From assembly GCA_047495785.1 (NCBI GenBank), contig JBLDXI010000046.1, positions 744,001 through 808,000 of the forward strand: a stretch of DNA of 64,000 nucleotides, written 5' to 3'. This DNA is from Lepidodermella squamata. Taxonomy: Eukaryota; Gastrotricha. Under the pieces are notes generated by a model. It ran no database searches. It was not told where the DNA came from and saw nothing but the letters and a program-made list of their open reading frames with translations. The translations under genes and the position numbers were made by a program. Below are positions 10,775 through 21,800 of the stretch, piece after piece (positions within the stretch are counted from its first letter, which is position 1; every line of letters starts with the position of its first letter).

Positions 10775-10970
10775 GCATAGCTTAAAACATGATCGGCAAT
10801 GCGTACATGCGTACATGGTTACGTGTGAGGCGGGCGAAGACGTTAAAATACCGGGCCTTTCAGGAAACAATTTGGTGAGCAAAATCAATTATTTCATCAA
10901 TCGCCGTTTGATGCATTGTGAGCTAAATCAGATCTGGGCAATACCGATAGGTCAGCCGAACCGCATCAAG
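10775..10970 (+). pseudogene. G2': orphan 5' exons of a class I gene
   Basis: Exon 10775-10874 matches G1' but has a 2-nt net insertion just after the start ATG (10789). Reading from that ATG is out of frame; reading from the internal ATG at 10814 gives MVTCEAGEDVKIPGLSGNNL. Exon 10932-10970 gives IWAIPIGQPNRIK, corresponding to G4 exon 19037-19075 (ILTIPIDERRRLK). Intron sequence after it still resembles the G4 intron until the MITE at 11122. No later exons follow, although a G1/G2-like 3' UTR block is present near 11630-11790. I read it as an internally deleted copy. Confidence 0.6.
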
Positions 10971-11121
10971 GTTTGTTTGAACTGAAATTTCGTCTTCAAT
11001 CCTCGAATATTCGGATATTTCTAAAAAATAGCTACAGATTAAGCAGGCTTAGGTAATACTCGGGGGATGTTGTATCGTGCTACTGTCCTTGCATTTCTTT
11101 CTTGCTATTTGTTGAATCAAG

Positions 11122-11498
11122 GGGTCCCCTACAGAGCAGCAGGCTTCAAAGCAGGATAAACTCAAAAAGCGGTGCAAACGCCACGCAACAATAAATCGAA
11201 TTAATTACGATAAAATTCGGCGTAGTTTTCTGAATATGGACTCATCATAACTTAAGTAGTCCGGCTTATGAATTTTGAAAAAATTTCGAAAAACGACTTT
11301 TTCGACCAAAGTGAGGTCTGAGTCACATTACGGAGGTTTGATGACTTATGTTCCTCAATTTTTGGTGTGAAAAGCTAGAATAGCTGAACATCATGTTAGT
11401 CGATTGGTTGAAAATCAGAGGCTAAGCCTGAGCGCTTGCTGAGAGGACTGTTTAGTGCGTTTTCCCTGCTTTGAAGCCTGCTGCTCTGTGGGGGACCC
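11122..11498. mobile_element. hAT-like MITE with 8-bp target duplication
   Basis: A 377-bp element bounded by terminal inverted repeats of about 34 bp starting GGGTCCCC, with GAGCAGCAGGCTTCAAAGCA inside both ends. It is flanked by a perfect 8-bp direct repeat GAATCAAG (11114-11121 and 11499-11506). No ORF. The 8-bp duplication is typical of hAT-superfamily insertions. It sits in the remains of the G2' intron. Confidence 0.85.
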
Positions 11499-11506
11499 GA
11501 ATCAAG

Positions 11507-13050
11507 TGAATCGTTGATGGAATTTGTTATGATTGATACAAACGCCGGGCTTACAGTCTATATTGTCGTGTTGAGGAAAAAAGGTGTACACGTTATAGGA
11601 ACCGTTTGTTATTTTGTGATTGCATCGACTCGGTGCTAAATTTCGGCTCGACTCCTAGAGTTTTACCTATATTTTCAGCCGGCTTTTCACCTTTTACTCT
11701 ACTAATTGTTCCTACCAGTGACTTTGCGCATCTTTTTGCGCGTACGTGTGATACAGCCTGTTGCAATAATATATTTTATTGAGACGAAGTGATGCGTGAC
11801 TGCCGTTGTGCCGAACTTCGCGACTTTGTCAACGAATAAAATATGTCAAGTCTACATAATTCTTTTTTTTTTAAATGTTATATGGGTTGGACGCAACCAT
11901 GGGCGCTTTCACAGCGAATTTCGGGAACGCTATTTGATCCAGCGTATGCAACTGATAGCTGAAATCCCAGTAAACCCGCTGGCTACCCACGATAAGGAAT
12001 TTGAGTTTCAGGTACCCGCGAAATAGGGCTTACTTTTCTAGTCTGAAATCAGCCTATTGCCGCTCGACATCACAGGTGTAACTACGTCAAGGACATTCGA
12101 ATCGTAGCGAAGCCATCATTCTCTTTTCCGCCTTGTTACTGTCGACCTCCAGGTAGTGATTGAATACATCGTTTCACGGTGATACATACTTTCAAGCGTT
12201 TTCAATAGTGGGACTGTTATCTGAAGCCTTTACCTGATTTTTCATTAATGTTAACGTGATCGGTTCATACTTATTTAGCCTATTGGCTAATCCGTGTCCC
12301 TAATTGGTGATATGATATTTTGCTGGATTTCATAAATTTGAAGTCAGAGGGATTTTTCAAAAAGATGTGGAATCGCTACCGTAGTTGCCGTAGTTGACCG
12401 TGCCGGCAGTACGGTGCGAGTGCTATTATTTTCGCCAACATTGGCAATATTTTACTGAAAGAAAGTAATGAATGACTGCTGAGCATGCCGATGTCCCAAA
12501 TAAAGTAATGCTGATCAACGCTGTTAATATATAAACATATTAAATAAATAAACAGCCAGTGCGAATTCGGTTGCCGATGACCACACAAGAAGTTCTGTTT
12601 GGTCACGACGCTGAATAAAGCCGCATCGAATTTCGGTGCGAGGTGGTCACTTCCAATGCCATTGCGACGGGTTTTTGGCGAGCGAGACGGGTCAGGAAAT
12701 GGGAACGCAAGCTCTCTTGCGAATGCAAGAAGGTGGCCATAGAATGTAAAGCCGGTGTAACTCGGGTAGTAAAACCTTAACTATGCACACCTGACTTTCT
12801 GTCATTGCAATTTCTTGTTGTGTACCAAAAATTGGTAAAATTTACGATTTTGTGGACTTTAGATGTGTATTGTAAACAATAAGCGCTTTAAAACGTGTAT
12901 TGTACACATTATATAGCGTGTGGTTATGTATTGTCGACAATACACAATTGTCGACTTCAGATGTGACATATGCAACGAGGCGGTGGTGTTTTACTACGCC
13001 GGAGCAAGCGATTTAAGAGCAATTGTTCATAAGAGCAATTAATGAATGAT
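11507..13050. other. Noncoding stretch between G2' and G3
   Basis: A decayed family 3' UTR block lies at about 11630-11790. A 21-bp stretch near 11906-11926 (GCTTTCACAGCGAATTTCGGG) is shared with about 51425-51445. Three short GTATTGT-centred near-palindromes lie at about 12866-12950. I see no supported gene; open frames here are short and lack splice-site or paralogue support. Confidence 0.5.
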
Positions 13051-13210
13051 AAATCAAGGAAAAAAGGGCACGCGAATTGATTTTTTGCATTTCTCCATCA
13101 AGCGAATCTCGACCGATTAAACTGCCTGAATCACTGTTTAACCGGCTCCCGTATTCACTTGATCGCCTTCAGAAAAAAATCAAAACACGTGCCACTTTTC
13201 TCCTTGATTT
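13051..13210. repeat. Short inverted-repeat element
   Basis: Arms of about 60 bp at 13051-13110 and 13151-13210 are imperfect inverted copies of each other (AAATCAAGGA ... TCCTTGATTT at the ends, with a shared GATTTTTT core). It is probably a MITE. It does not overlap a coding exon. Confidence 0.6.
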
Positions 13211-13818
13211 TAAACTCTCACAAGTCTTATTTTTTGCGTAGAGCAGAATAATTTTTATGTGTTTGTTAAGAAGTGTTAAGAAGAGTCCATATTACTGCTA
13301 TTAGTCCCAATGTTGATATAGCTATGTGATTCACCACAGTGCACCCACTTATTGGTGACTTTGGGCTTGAATACCAATCGACTTTATGACTAAGTTCACT
13401 CTAATCGATGAAAACGTCCTCCAATAATGGCCAATTTGTCAGAGGTTTTCTTATCTCGAACCTCAAACCGTCACTGCTATCGGGAGGTTTCTATTAGCAC
13501 TCAGCACTTAGCATGACTTTAACACCGTATCCCCAAATCTATAGCCAGCTTCTATTATTAGTTAAGTATGATTTCTCAAGCAATGACCTCATTTGCGGCC
13601 TTCAATATTGTCTCTCTATTGACCTGACATTTTATCGAGCCTGACATTTGTTATTTCAAACGACCTCCAATCACTGAAATATGTTTGAAACATTTCAGTC
13701 GTTTTATTTTTAGACACCTGGCCATTATGGCTTGTAAAGTCGGCCGTGCTTTTCAAGCAAGTTTTCAACTTTTTCTAATACCCGAAATTGTACCAGGACT
13801 GACGATCTTCAATTTTAG

Positions 13819-15363
13819 AAAATCTTCTGGCTTGGGCCTCGCTGGGTCATTAGCAATCTGTTTCTGTGCATGTCAATCCTCTCCAAACTCATCTTTCGTC
13901 CACTGTGGAAGGCGATTGCGAATTGTGGAGAAAAACGTCGTGCCGATGTTTGTCTAAATCAGCAATTAATCAATTTATTAATCAATAATTTCAGAAAACG
14001 TTGTTGTTGGTGTTGACCGGTTTCGTGGACAATCAGCGGATCGCAGATGCGTATATCGAAGCAGAAAATCCAAAACAAGTTAGTCTATTGTCGATTGCAT
14101 TTAATAAGTCTTTCAGTCTGATAACCTAATTATACTATCTAGATTCGTATTACCGGCTATGGCATTTATAAGCTGGTTTGCTTTGACAGAGATCGAGAGG
14201 TAATTTCAGGAAATTTTGATGGAAGACTGGCTTCATCAATTATAATTTAAATATTTATTTTTAGACTCTTGCAATTCCTTTCAAGGTGAATGGCGTGCTT
14301 TCAAGTATGTTTCTTAGTAACAGCTCAAAGTTATTCCCAGATATACGCGTAGTAAAAGGTTGCCATGGGGAAGCTATCTATCGGAAATCTTTTTATTTGT
14401 CCTTCACTTTCCTTGCGCAATTTTTCAATCAATTTAGAGGCAACAAACATCTATCTAACAATCAAAAGCAAAATCGATAATCAGTAATAATAGAAAAAGG
14501 ATTGTTTGTTTATCTTCGGTTTGTTTTATTTTCGCTCTTCTCCTTTAGATGTTTTCAGCTACAAAGAAGTCCCTGGTCCTCATCAGCCGGTGAGTTCAAA
14601 GTGTCTTTTCATAATCGGATTGCATTGCTGAGGTGATGCTCGCAACGTTTATGACCGATTAAGGCTCAACTTTGATTCAAGCGGATTATTGTTTCAGGTC
14701 AGCTATCACAATGCCGAAGAATCGAACGACTCTTCCTCATCGGTAAAAAAATGACATAAAATAGTGACTTTTTTACACGTTTGATTTGCAGACTTCGCTT
14801 CTTGATGTGGAACCAGAGGAAGAAATGGCTTTTGATAGCAAGTTGGATACCGAAACCTTGCCAACTCTGGTTTGTATTGCTGTGTTGCGTGTATGAGATA
14901 TCGTTTTATTACATACTTATCATATAGAGCGATCTATCCGACTCGGGGACGAACTCTGGTGGGTCTTACTTGCCTGAACTGTCTAGCTGTTCAAAATCTC
15001 AATCCGGTCAGCATGGAACGGTAGGCTTTCCCCATCGCACATGCATTATTTGCGGGTCAAAGATATCGGCCCGAGTATGGCTCAACTGCAATTCAAACTA
15101 AACAATTTTTTTTATAGGTTACCGAACTGGCCACCGAAGAATTTAAAAAGGACTGTGCAATTCAGACCACCGAAGTAGTTCGAGTCGACTGTGCAACTCA
15201 GGTCATCGAACAATTTCGAGTCGAACTGACGATGCAGGCGATTCAAGGCGCCGCATTGGCGTCACATGATGACATGTTCCCCATCAATGCCGAGCAAGCT
15301 GCGAATGGCGATCAACCACTTGCTAACATTTTGCTCGATGCGTTCCAAGATGAGGATGACTAG
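13819..15363 (+). CDS. G3: class II array gene
   Basis: Unrecognised family. Exons: 13819-13947, 13995-14078, 14143-14199, 14265-14304, 14549-14589, 14698-14742, 14792-14869, 14928-15020 and 15118-15363; together 813 nt, one open frame of 270 codons plus stop. The first exon listed is hydrophobic with several Cys and ends WKAIANCGEKRRAD; its 129-nt length equals the CxxC exon of G7. The next four form the shared module: a leucine-rich strand exon, ITGYGIYKLVCFDRDRE, PFKVNGVLS and VFSYKEVPGP. Acidic Ser-rich linkers follow. The tail starts VTELATEEFKKDCA, resembling the G7/G8 tail FTELA, but is extended by an internal repeat (DCAIQ.TEVVRV / DCATQVIEQFRV) and ends DAFQDEDD. The start exon is uncertain; an ATG at 13728 precedes it but no clean donor was found. 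Confidence 0.65.
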
Positions 15364-15434
15364 CTGATGAATGAGTGATCTCGGCGGAACCAGTAAAACC
15401 ACTCCTTTCTGATTGGTCGAAAGTATTGAAAATT

Positions 15435-15745
15435 ATAGTCCGGATATGCAGGATCAAAGTCCAACTTATTGATAGAAACAAGTTCGTGATTCCGTCATTT
15501 CGTCATCATCGTTAATCTTTAAAAAAAATAAAATTAAAAAAAAACTAGCCTAATGGAGGTGGGCTCGAACTATGGATCTTCTGAGATAGCGCATCACCGC
15601 TAACCGCACTTCGCTACCACGTTCGTTAGAGAATAAGAGCCCATGGGGAAAGTCTATACCGTTCCATGCTGACCGGATTGAGATTTTGAACAGCTAGACA
15701 GTTCAGGTTGGCATATAGTCCGGATATGCAGGATCAAAGTCCACA
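15435..15745. repeat. 30-bp direct repeats bracketing an inverted copy of a G3 exon end
   Basis: The same 30 bp (starting TATAGTCCGGATATGCAGG) occurs at 15435-15464 and 15716-15745. Between them, about 15642-15707 is the reverse complement of 14971-15036, the end of G3 exon 14928-15020 plus its donor and intron start. The pattern suggests a rearrangement or templated repair rather than normal transposition. The decayed LINE starts immediately after. Confidence 0.75.
15555..15630 (-). other. tRNA-like fragment
   Basis: The minus strand contains a Pol III A-box-like TAGCGAAGTGCGG and a B-box-like AGTTCGAGCCC at tRNA-like spacing. The T-stem does not pair properly and I cannot form a full cloverleaf, so this is not called as a functional tRNA. 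It may be a tRNA-derived SINE head or a decayed tRNA. Confidence 0.3.
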
Positions 15746-17700
15746 ATGACGTGGGCATAGGGCAGATGGGCGCTTGCCACTGCAACTTGAGTGAAACGCA
15801 TGGAAATTTATCACTGACAGCGGAAGTGAACGCAGTTGAAATATAAGTCATTGGAGCCATTGGAAAAGTAAAACGGAATCACATATGTAAATTGTTTGAG
15901 GGGGCCCGGCGGCAGATGAGAATTTAGCAGCACCACAGGTTCAGACGTGGCGACGAGGCTGAATTGCTGAACTGCAGACGCCACATCCTCACACAGAGAG
16001 GCAAGACGTAGCGAGGAGCCAGCGTTACCAACATAGAGGCTTTGACACGTTTTGTAGGCTGGTAGCTCGTGTAGGCTGGGTAGGCTGGGCATGCGACAGC
16101 GTAGCTCAAGGGTGGAGATCCGGACACGGTCATCCATGCTCGGTGCTCCATGCTCGTGTAAAAATTCTCGGAGGCAATTGTTGGGAGCACTTCAAGACGC
16201 CGAAGCTGGGTATTGGTGGCAATGTCGAACGCAACAGACCCGAATGTGGCAATGAAGCGAGCGAGAGAATGTAGCACGGCACCAACGCGACAGCATAGGG
16301 CGGCGCACAACCATGTGAAAACACTACAAATTGCGACCATAGCGGTTGAGGACGCAATCGATGTGAGGGTTTCAGGTGAGCTTTTCGTCGAAGGAGAGAC
16401 CGAGAATTCGCAACGCAGGTATGGCGGTGTCCTGGAGCCGCCGAGAAAACGCGATAACTTAGCTTTTCGCAGCGTTGAATTGCTGGCGCCAATAGCAGGC
16501 CCAAGCGGCGATGCGGTCGACTTCTGCCTATGAGCGCGCGCTTCAGCCTCCGGGAAAGTAGCGCCCGTACCGACGAAGGTCAGATTATCGGCGTAGTCGG
16601 CCAGGGAGGTTCCAGAGGCACTCAGGGAGCATAGCCGGTCGCTAGTGTATATAATGTGGAGGGGCGGAGACAGCGGGGACCCTTGCGGAACACCACACTG
16701 TAATCGGACCTGCCGACTACGGAAACCGGCAGCACCTGGAGCTTACGATAGCGCAAGCATTCGGCGAGTTACCCAATGAGGTTACGCGGCAGGGGCAACT
16801 GGCCAAGCTTGTGGACCAATCCGAATCATAGGCGGCCTTCACATCGAGACCAACACCGACCATCTTCCGCTTGTCCGAGCAGCCCTGTTGCACGCGGTGG
16901 GAGTTACGAACTGGACGCCGTTACGAGCTATGGTATCTGACTTGGTATTGTGGTATCTGGCGCCAACAGCGTGGTGGGAAGCCGCGACGACGCCGTCTTG
17001 TCCGACTTGCGCACGTCCACGGCGACTGCCTCCTTCCAATCCGGTGTACTGGCTGCCGAGGCACATAAAGTAGAGCAGACGAAGGTGAGTCTGTGAAGGC
17101 ACATCGCCCCGCTTAGAATAGACGTCGATATCAGTAACCTTGCAAGGGGTCAGGTTATTAATTGCCCTCGCTGGCACACGCTGGCTTACACTGAATTCCT
17201 GCGTACCCGGTAGGCGAATCACGTCATTAGGCTGGAGGGCATCAAGGTCGGTTGACATAAGATTCTCGAGCTCGAGACACCGCTGACGGACAAGAGCGTC
17301 GACAGAAACGTCACAGTAAGGGTACATAGTAACGGTACAGCTCGTTGGCGAGATCGGGGTAAATGAGAGCCGTCGGACAAAGCCATAGGACCGGTCGAGC
17401 ATGCCCAGACGCACCCAGGCGTCACGGTAGCGCAGTTGTGCAGAGGGCCTCAGCTTGTCGCAGATTGGCTACAACGCGACCATACTCGTGTCGCTGCTTG
17501 GCACCACGAAATGCTGCATCGAGCCGCATGACTCCAGCCGCAAGAACTGGATCAACGTGATTGCCCAAGAACGCGTTCTGACTTGTAAGAGCCCGCATCT
17601 CAGGAGTCATGGATATTTTGCTCAGCACGCTGCGGTCACAAATAGGAAAGTGAAGGCGTCTTGCTCCTACGATGGCAGCGTTGATTGCAAGCAAAAGTCA
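15746..17700 (-). mobile_element. Decayed non-LTR retrotransposon
   Basis: This GC-rich block reads in frames on the minus strand as broken reverse transcriptase. GLDVKAAYDSDW lies near 16855-16815. A VPQGSPLSPP-like stretch is near 16690-16660 and LADYADN...F near 16600-16570. Stops and frameshifts interrupt all frames. Farther upstream (17414-16839 and 17694-17422) two moderately long minus frames of unknown identity remain, perhaps ORF1 or fused host sequence. No intact ORF, no recognisable ends. Confidence 0.65.
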
Positions 17701-18889
17701 TTGCGCCATCGATCGGAGATATACTTTTTGCACAAGAACCGTGGTCCATTTGATCAAGGACTTATCTATTCTTTTGGGGTGGGTAGTGGCAAAATAAGGA
17801 GTATAAAATTGATTTCAAAAGTTTAAAAATATAATGCTATAATGCTCGAAATTTGGAGTTGGGTTTTCCAATTTTGGGGATGGGTTGGGGGTATGGGTTG
17901 GGCATGGCGAGCTGAGAGCGCAACTACCTACCTCGTGAAACAACGACTAGGGAGCAGCTCACTCTCAAAAGACAAAAGACGAAGGCTGCACAGGGACCTG
18001 AGGATTTCCCGTTTCTTCGAACCCAGATTGCGGCTCGGCTAGAGCCGTTCCAGTAAGGCGGAGCTTGTGAGAAAATCGCGAGCTTACGCTCTAGCTCACC
18101 TCCATCACTATGGAAACGTGGGCTTTGTTGTTGCCATGGAGATTATTTATCAAAATAGTTTTCTCATAAATCATATTTGCATGCATTAAATTATTTGCGA
18201 AATTTTATATCGGTGACAACTTTCGGCGCGTATTATGTTTTTCATTTTCTGCTAAAGCTTGCAGCAGGCAAAAATCCAACAGGTTGATTCACTGATCATT
18301 ACTAATCCAACTAACTCAGTTGTGGGCAGCTGTATTGTGGTTTGTAAAAATTTGTCATAACCTCAACTTCCGAGCACCCAAGTTTCTCCAGGACACTCTG
18401 TAAGTTGCCCCACCGTTCAGATACGATGTTTTCACGTGAATCGAGCTGCCCAATGCTTGCATTGCTCAATACTCATTTTCAACCCGAAGAGTTATTCAAT
18501 GGCAATAGGCCGTAATTTATTCTTCCGTTCTAATTTTCTCAAACTGATGCGCCCAGGCATATCGTCGAGTGACTGGCGGTTGGGATTATTTATCCATCTC
18601 CACATTTATTCATTACATTCGTTATCATCATAGAGCAGATCACTGATGCGTGCGTCGAAATTAGCTGATAGATTACTATGAGAAGACACATTCGCATTCG
18701 TGCTTGATTTAATCTAATTTGGTCTCTGGGGATCTTTGGGTTTTCGGAAGTTGGAGATATTGCGAATTATCGAGCTCGAGGCTGCGATTTTTTGCATTAC
18801 ACCAATAATTAGAAGTTACCTTTTAGCAAATGACTCTTCTCATGGCTTGGTTACTTATCATGCTTTATTTTTCTTGACATTTCGTTTAG
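17701..18889. other. Noncoding stretch upstream of G4
   Basis: No supported gene. The last bases (TTCGTTTAG ending at 18889) form a splice acceptor directly before the G4 start exon. No upstream G4 exon could be recognised, so this region may contain a 5' UTR exon, or the acceptor may be used for trans-splicing. Confidence 0.4.
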
Positions 18890-18898
18890 GCTAAAGTT

Positions 18899-21800
18899 AT
18901 GATCGGCAACGGGCATGCGTTTGTGGTTACCTGCGTGAAAGGTCAAGAAGTTTATCTTGCGGGCCTTTCAGGAAATAATTTGGTAAGTAAAATTAATCCC
19001 ATCAATTGTAATTAAATGCCCTGTGCGTCATAACAGATCTTGACAATACCAATAGATGAGCGTCGCCGTCTCAAGGTTTGTTTTAACAGTAGTTACTTCC
19101 TTAGCTTATTCAATCCTCGGGTATTCGGATTTTTCTATCAAACAGCTGCAGGTGAAGCTGTCATAAGTAAGGCTTAGGTAATACGCTGGGAATTTTGCAT
19201 CGTGTCGATGTCTTGTTATATCTGGCCTGTTCGCGTTCACTGTACTTCCTATTTACGTACAACTGATTTATTAGGATATGCTTGTTGATTGTGTTGCTAT
19301 CTGCTTAATTACTTTTTTCTAGCCGATATCGGTCATGGTCGAAGATGAGAGAAAGCAACTGCTCACAAGTAAGATTTTCGTAAAATTTCAAGAGCTTGTT
19401 TTTTACATTTCTAAAATTCAAGTACCACTTCAATTCCTGTTTGACAATGATGTTAATAAAGTAAGTAATTCCAAATCTGCTTGGATGTAGAACTCAAAGC
19501 TGATGTCTTTATTTCAGACTCGGCAAGGCATCAAGACTCACGAGCAACAGCAATTTGGAACTGCTCAGCCTCGAAACGATTCTCAGACCTCTGATGATTC
19601 TTGCCTGGTAGGGGCTGTCTTAATCAAATCGTATAGGGTTTGATTTTATCTTTTATTTTAGAATGGCATTCATGGACCGGTATGTTATGAGCTCCAGCTC
19701 CATATTTTAGACTTTCAACCCTTGCCTATGGTAGCTGGACGAAGAAATCGAGACGCTATCGAAACAAACTGGAGCGGTTTATGCTGTGGAAAGCCCGGTT
19801 GCACCCGGTAACTCGTCCTCGGTTAGTTTTCGTGCGATTTTTTTTGACAAATTTTGAGCACTAGTTTTAAACTTGCAGACTGACAATTCTCATGTGCTGC
19901 CGAATTCTCAGGGAATTGAATCGGTAATTTCAATTTTGTTCGTTGAATTTTATCCTAAATTTTTTAATTTTGCAGACAGAAAAGCACTGTGACCTCTTCG
20001 ATGATTTCGAGGTAGCTTGAATCTGGTTTCCTGGAGGCTGGTTTTATTTTCACAATTCTTATAGGAACCTGAAGATGGTGTAAAGCCAGTCGATCAGTCG
20101 AGCCCGGCCGATCCGTCAACCAGCTTTGAGGTACATTAAGCTTGACGTTTTAGCTAATCTTCAGATATTGAGGAATGAGAGAGCGAGCAAAAAATATTTA
20201 AGTTCATAAACCTACCGAAAATAGCGAATTATTAGGCATTGTCTCGTATATTTTTGGAATGATGCTCCAAGGAAATTTGACTTTTGGCCATGCCAATTGA
20301 CGAGATTAAAATAGCAAAATTAAAGGTTTGCAGGCGTTGAATTAAATTAAGCAGGCTGAATAAATATGAGCGCTGCTTCATAACTGTGAGATATCTGATT
20401 TTCCTAGAATTTGTGAGAATTTTTCTATTTTGCCACAAAGCGTTCTTGAGCTAACCTTGCAAAACTTGAGGGTAAGTTTGGCATTGAGATCTTTAAGATT
20501 CGCTATTGAAATTTGGGCCGAATTTTGAAGTAACAAATAACCTCTGTTAGTTCAATGACCCTCGATTCTTTGCGTTTTTTTTTCTAAAAAAAATGTATAA
20601 TTTTAATATTTTGGTAAACCAAAAACGTGATATTCAAAATCTTCGAAAATTCGCCGGAAATAAAAGCTAAATATATGGGGTAAATTTAATTCATCAGTAT
20701 AAGAATTTGAAAATTCTACGACCGATAACGAAAACAAATTTGTAAAAAATTGAATTGGCCATTTTCACTCTGGATTCAGCGATGGCATTGCTGTCCAATT
20801 AAAAAAAATGAAAAAGTTTCAATTAATTTCAGCTCGCCTTAAGTTTTGTATTCGTGGCGTCATAGTCAGGTAAACTTTGTATATATATCGCGTTTAAGAT
20901 TTTCGTGGAATATACCTAATAAATGATTTAGATCTTGAATCATAGTTAACTCATAGTTGGCTCGGTTAGATTTTCCAATTTTAACAAGTGGGTCGCGGCA
21001 ACCTCACAACTCTGCCTTGCGTGATGACACTTATTCTTTCCTAATTTTTCTATAGCCTCCATCAATGCAAGTTGGCGATGAGTCATTCAGCTATTCAGAG
21101 GCTGCTGATTCAGCATTTGAGACGACACTGTCAAATTCAACTGACCGAAACGAGTACATGGTTCGTTTGTTTGGCCTTGTAAAAATGTGAAAATATTAAG
21201 ACCCAATCGATATTATTTGCCTAATTACTTCAGAGCTAAGGTTAGGGTTGGGGTTGAAGCTCCAGCGGTAGATAATCCGGCTTTTTACTCGATTCGTTCT
21301 CCAAAACCAAGGACCTATCAGAACCCGCGTGTCCCATAAATTGCGCAACTCTATTTTTGGATTTTGTCCATTATATTTAAATAATATCTGAAATTAAAAT
21401 ACTGGGACAATCTTAATTAAAAGAAATTGAAAATTTACCGGAAAAAACCCGGAAACCCCCGATGCTAACTGGTTCGGTAAAATTTCGGTATTTTTCCCGG
21501 TTTAGCTGAATTTCTCCGGATTTTTAAGTGACATACCTGATTACTATTCTCATGAAATTTTCAATTTTTCCGGATTTCTGTGTTTTGGCCTAGTTTCAGA
21601 CACTACCAAATACGTCAAGCATAACACTGCCGATTAAGGTGAAGAACATCAGGTCAACCGTAACAAGGGCCAAATTCAGGAAAAAATCGTTATTCACGTG
21701 GTCAGCACTCAGCTTTAAAGTTTACCCTTAATATTCGGGTCGTTTTTTTAGGAAAATAGAAAATCGATGGCGTATCGTGCTTTCCGCTCGGGATTTGTTT

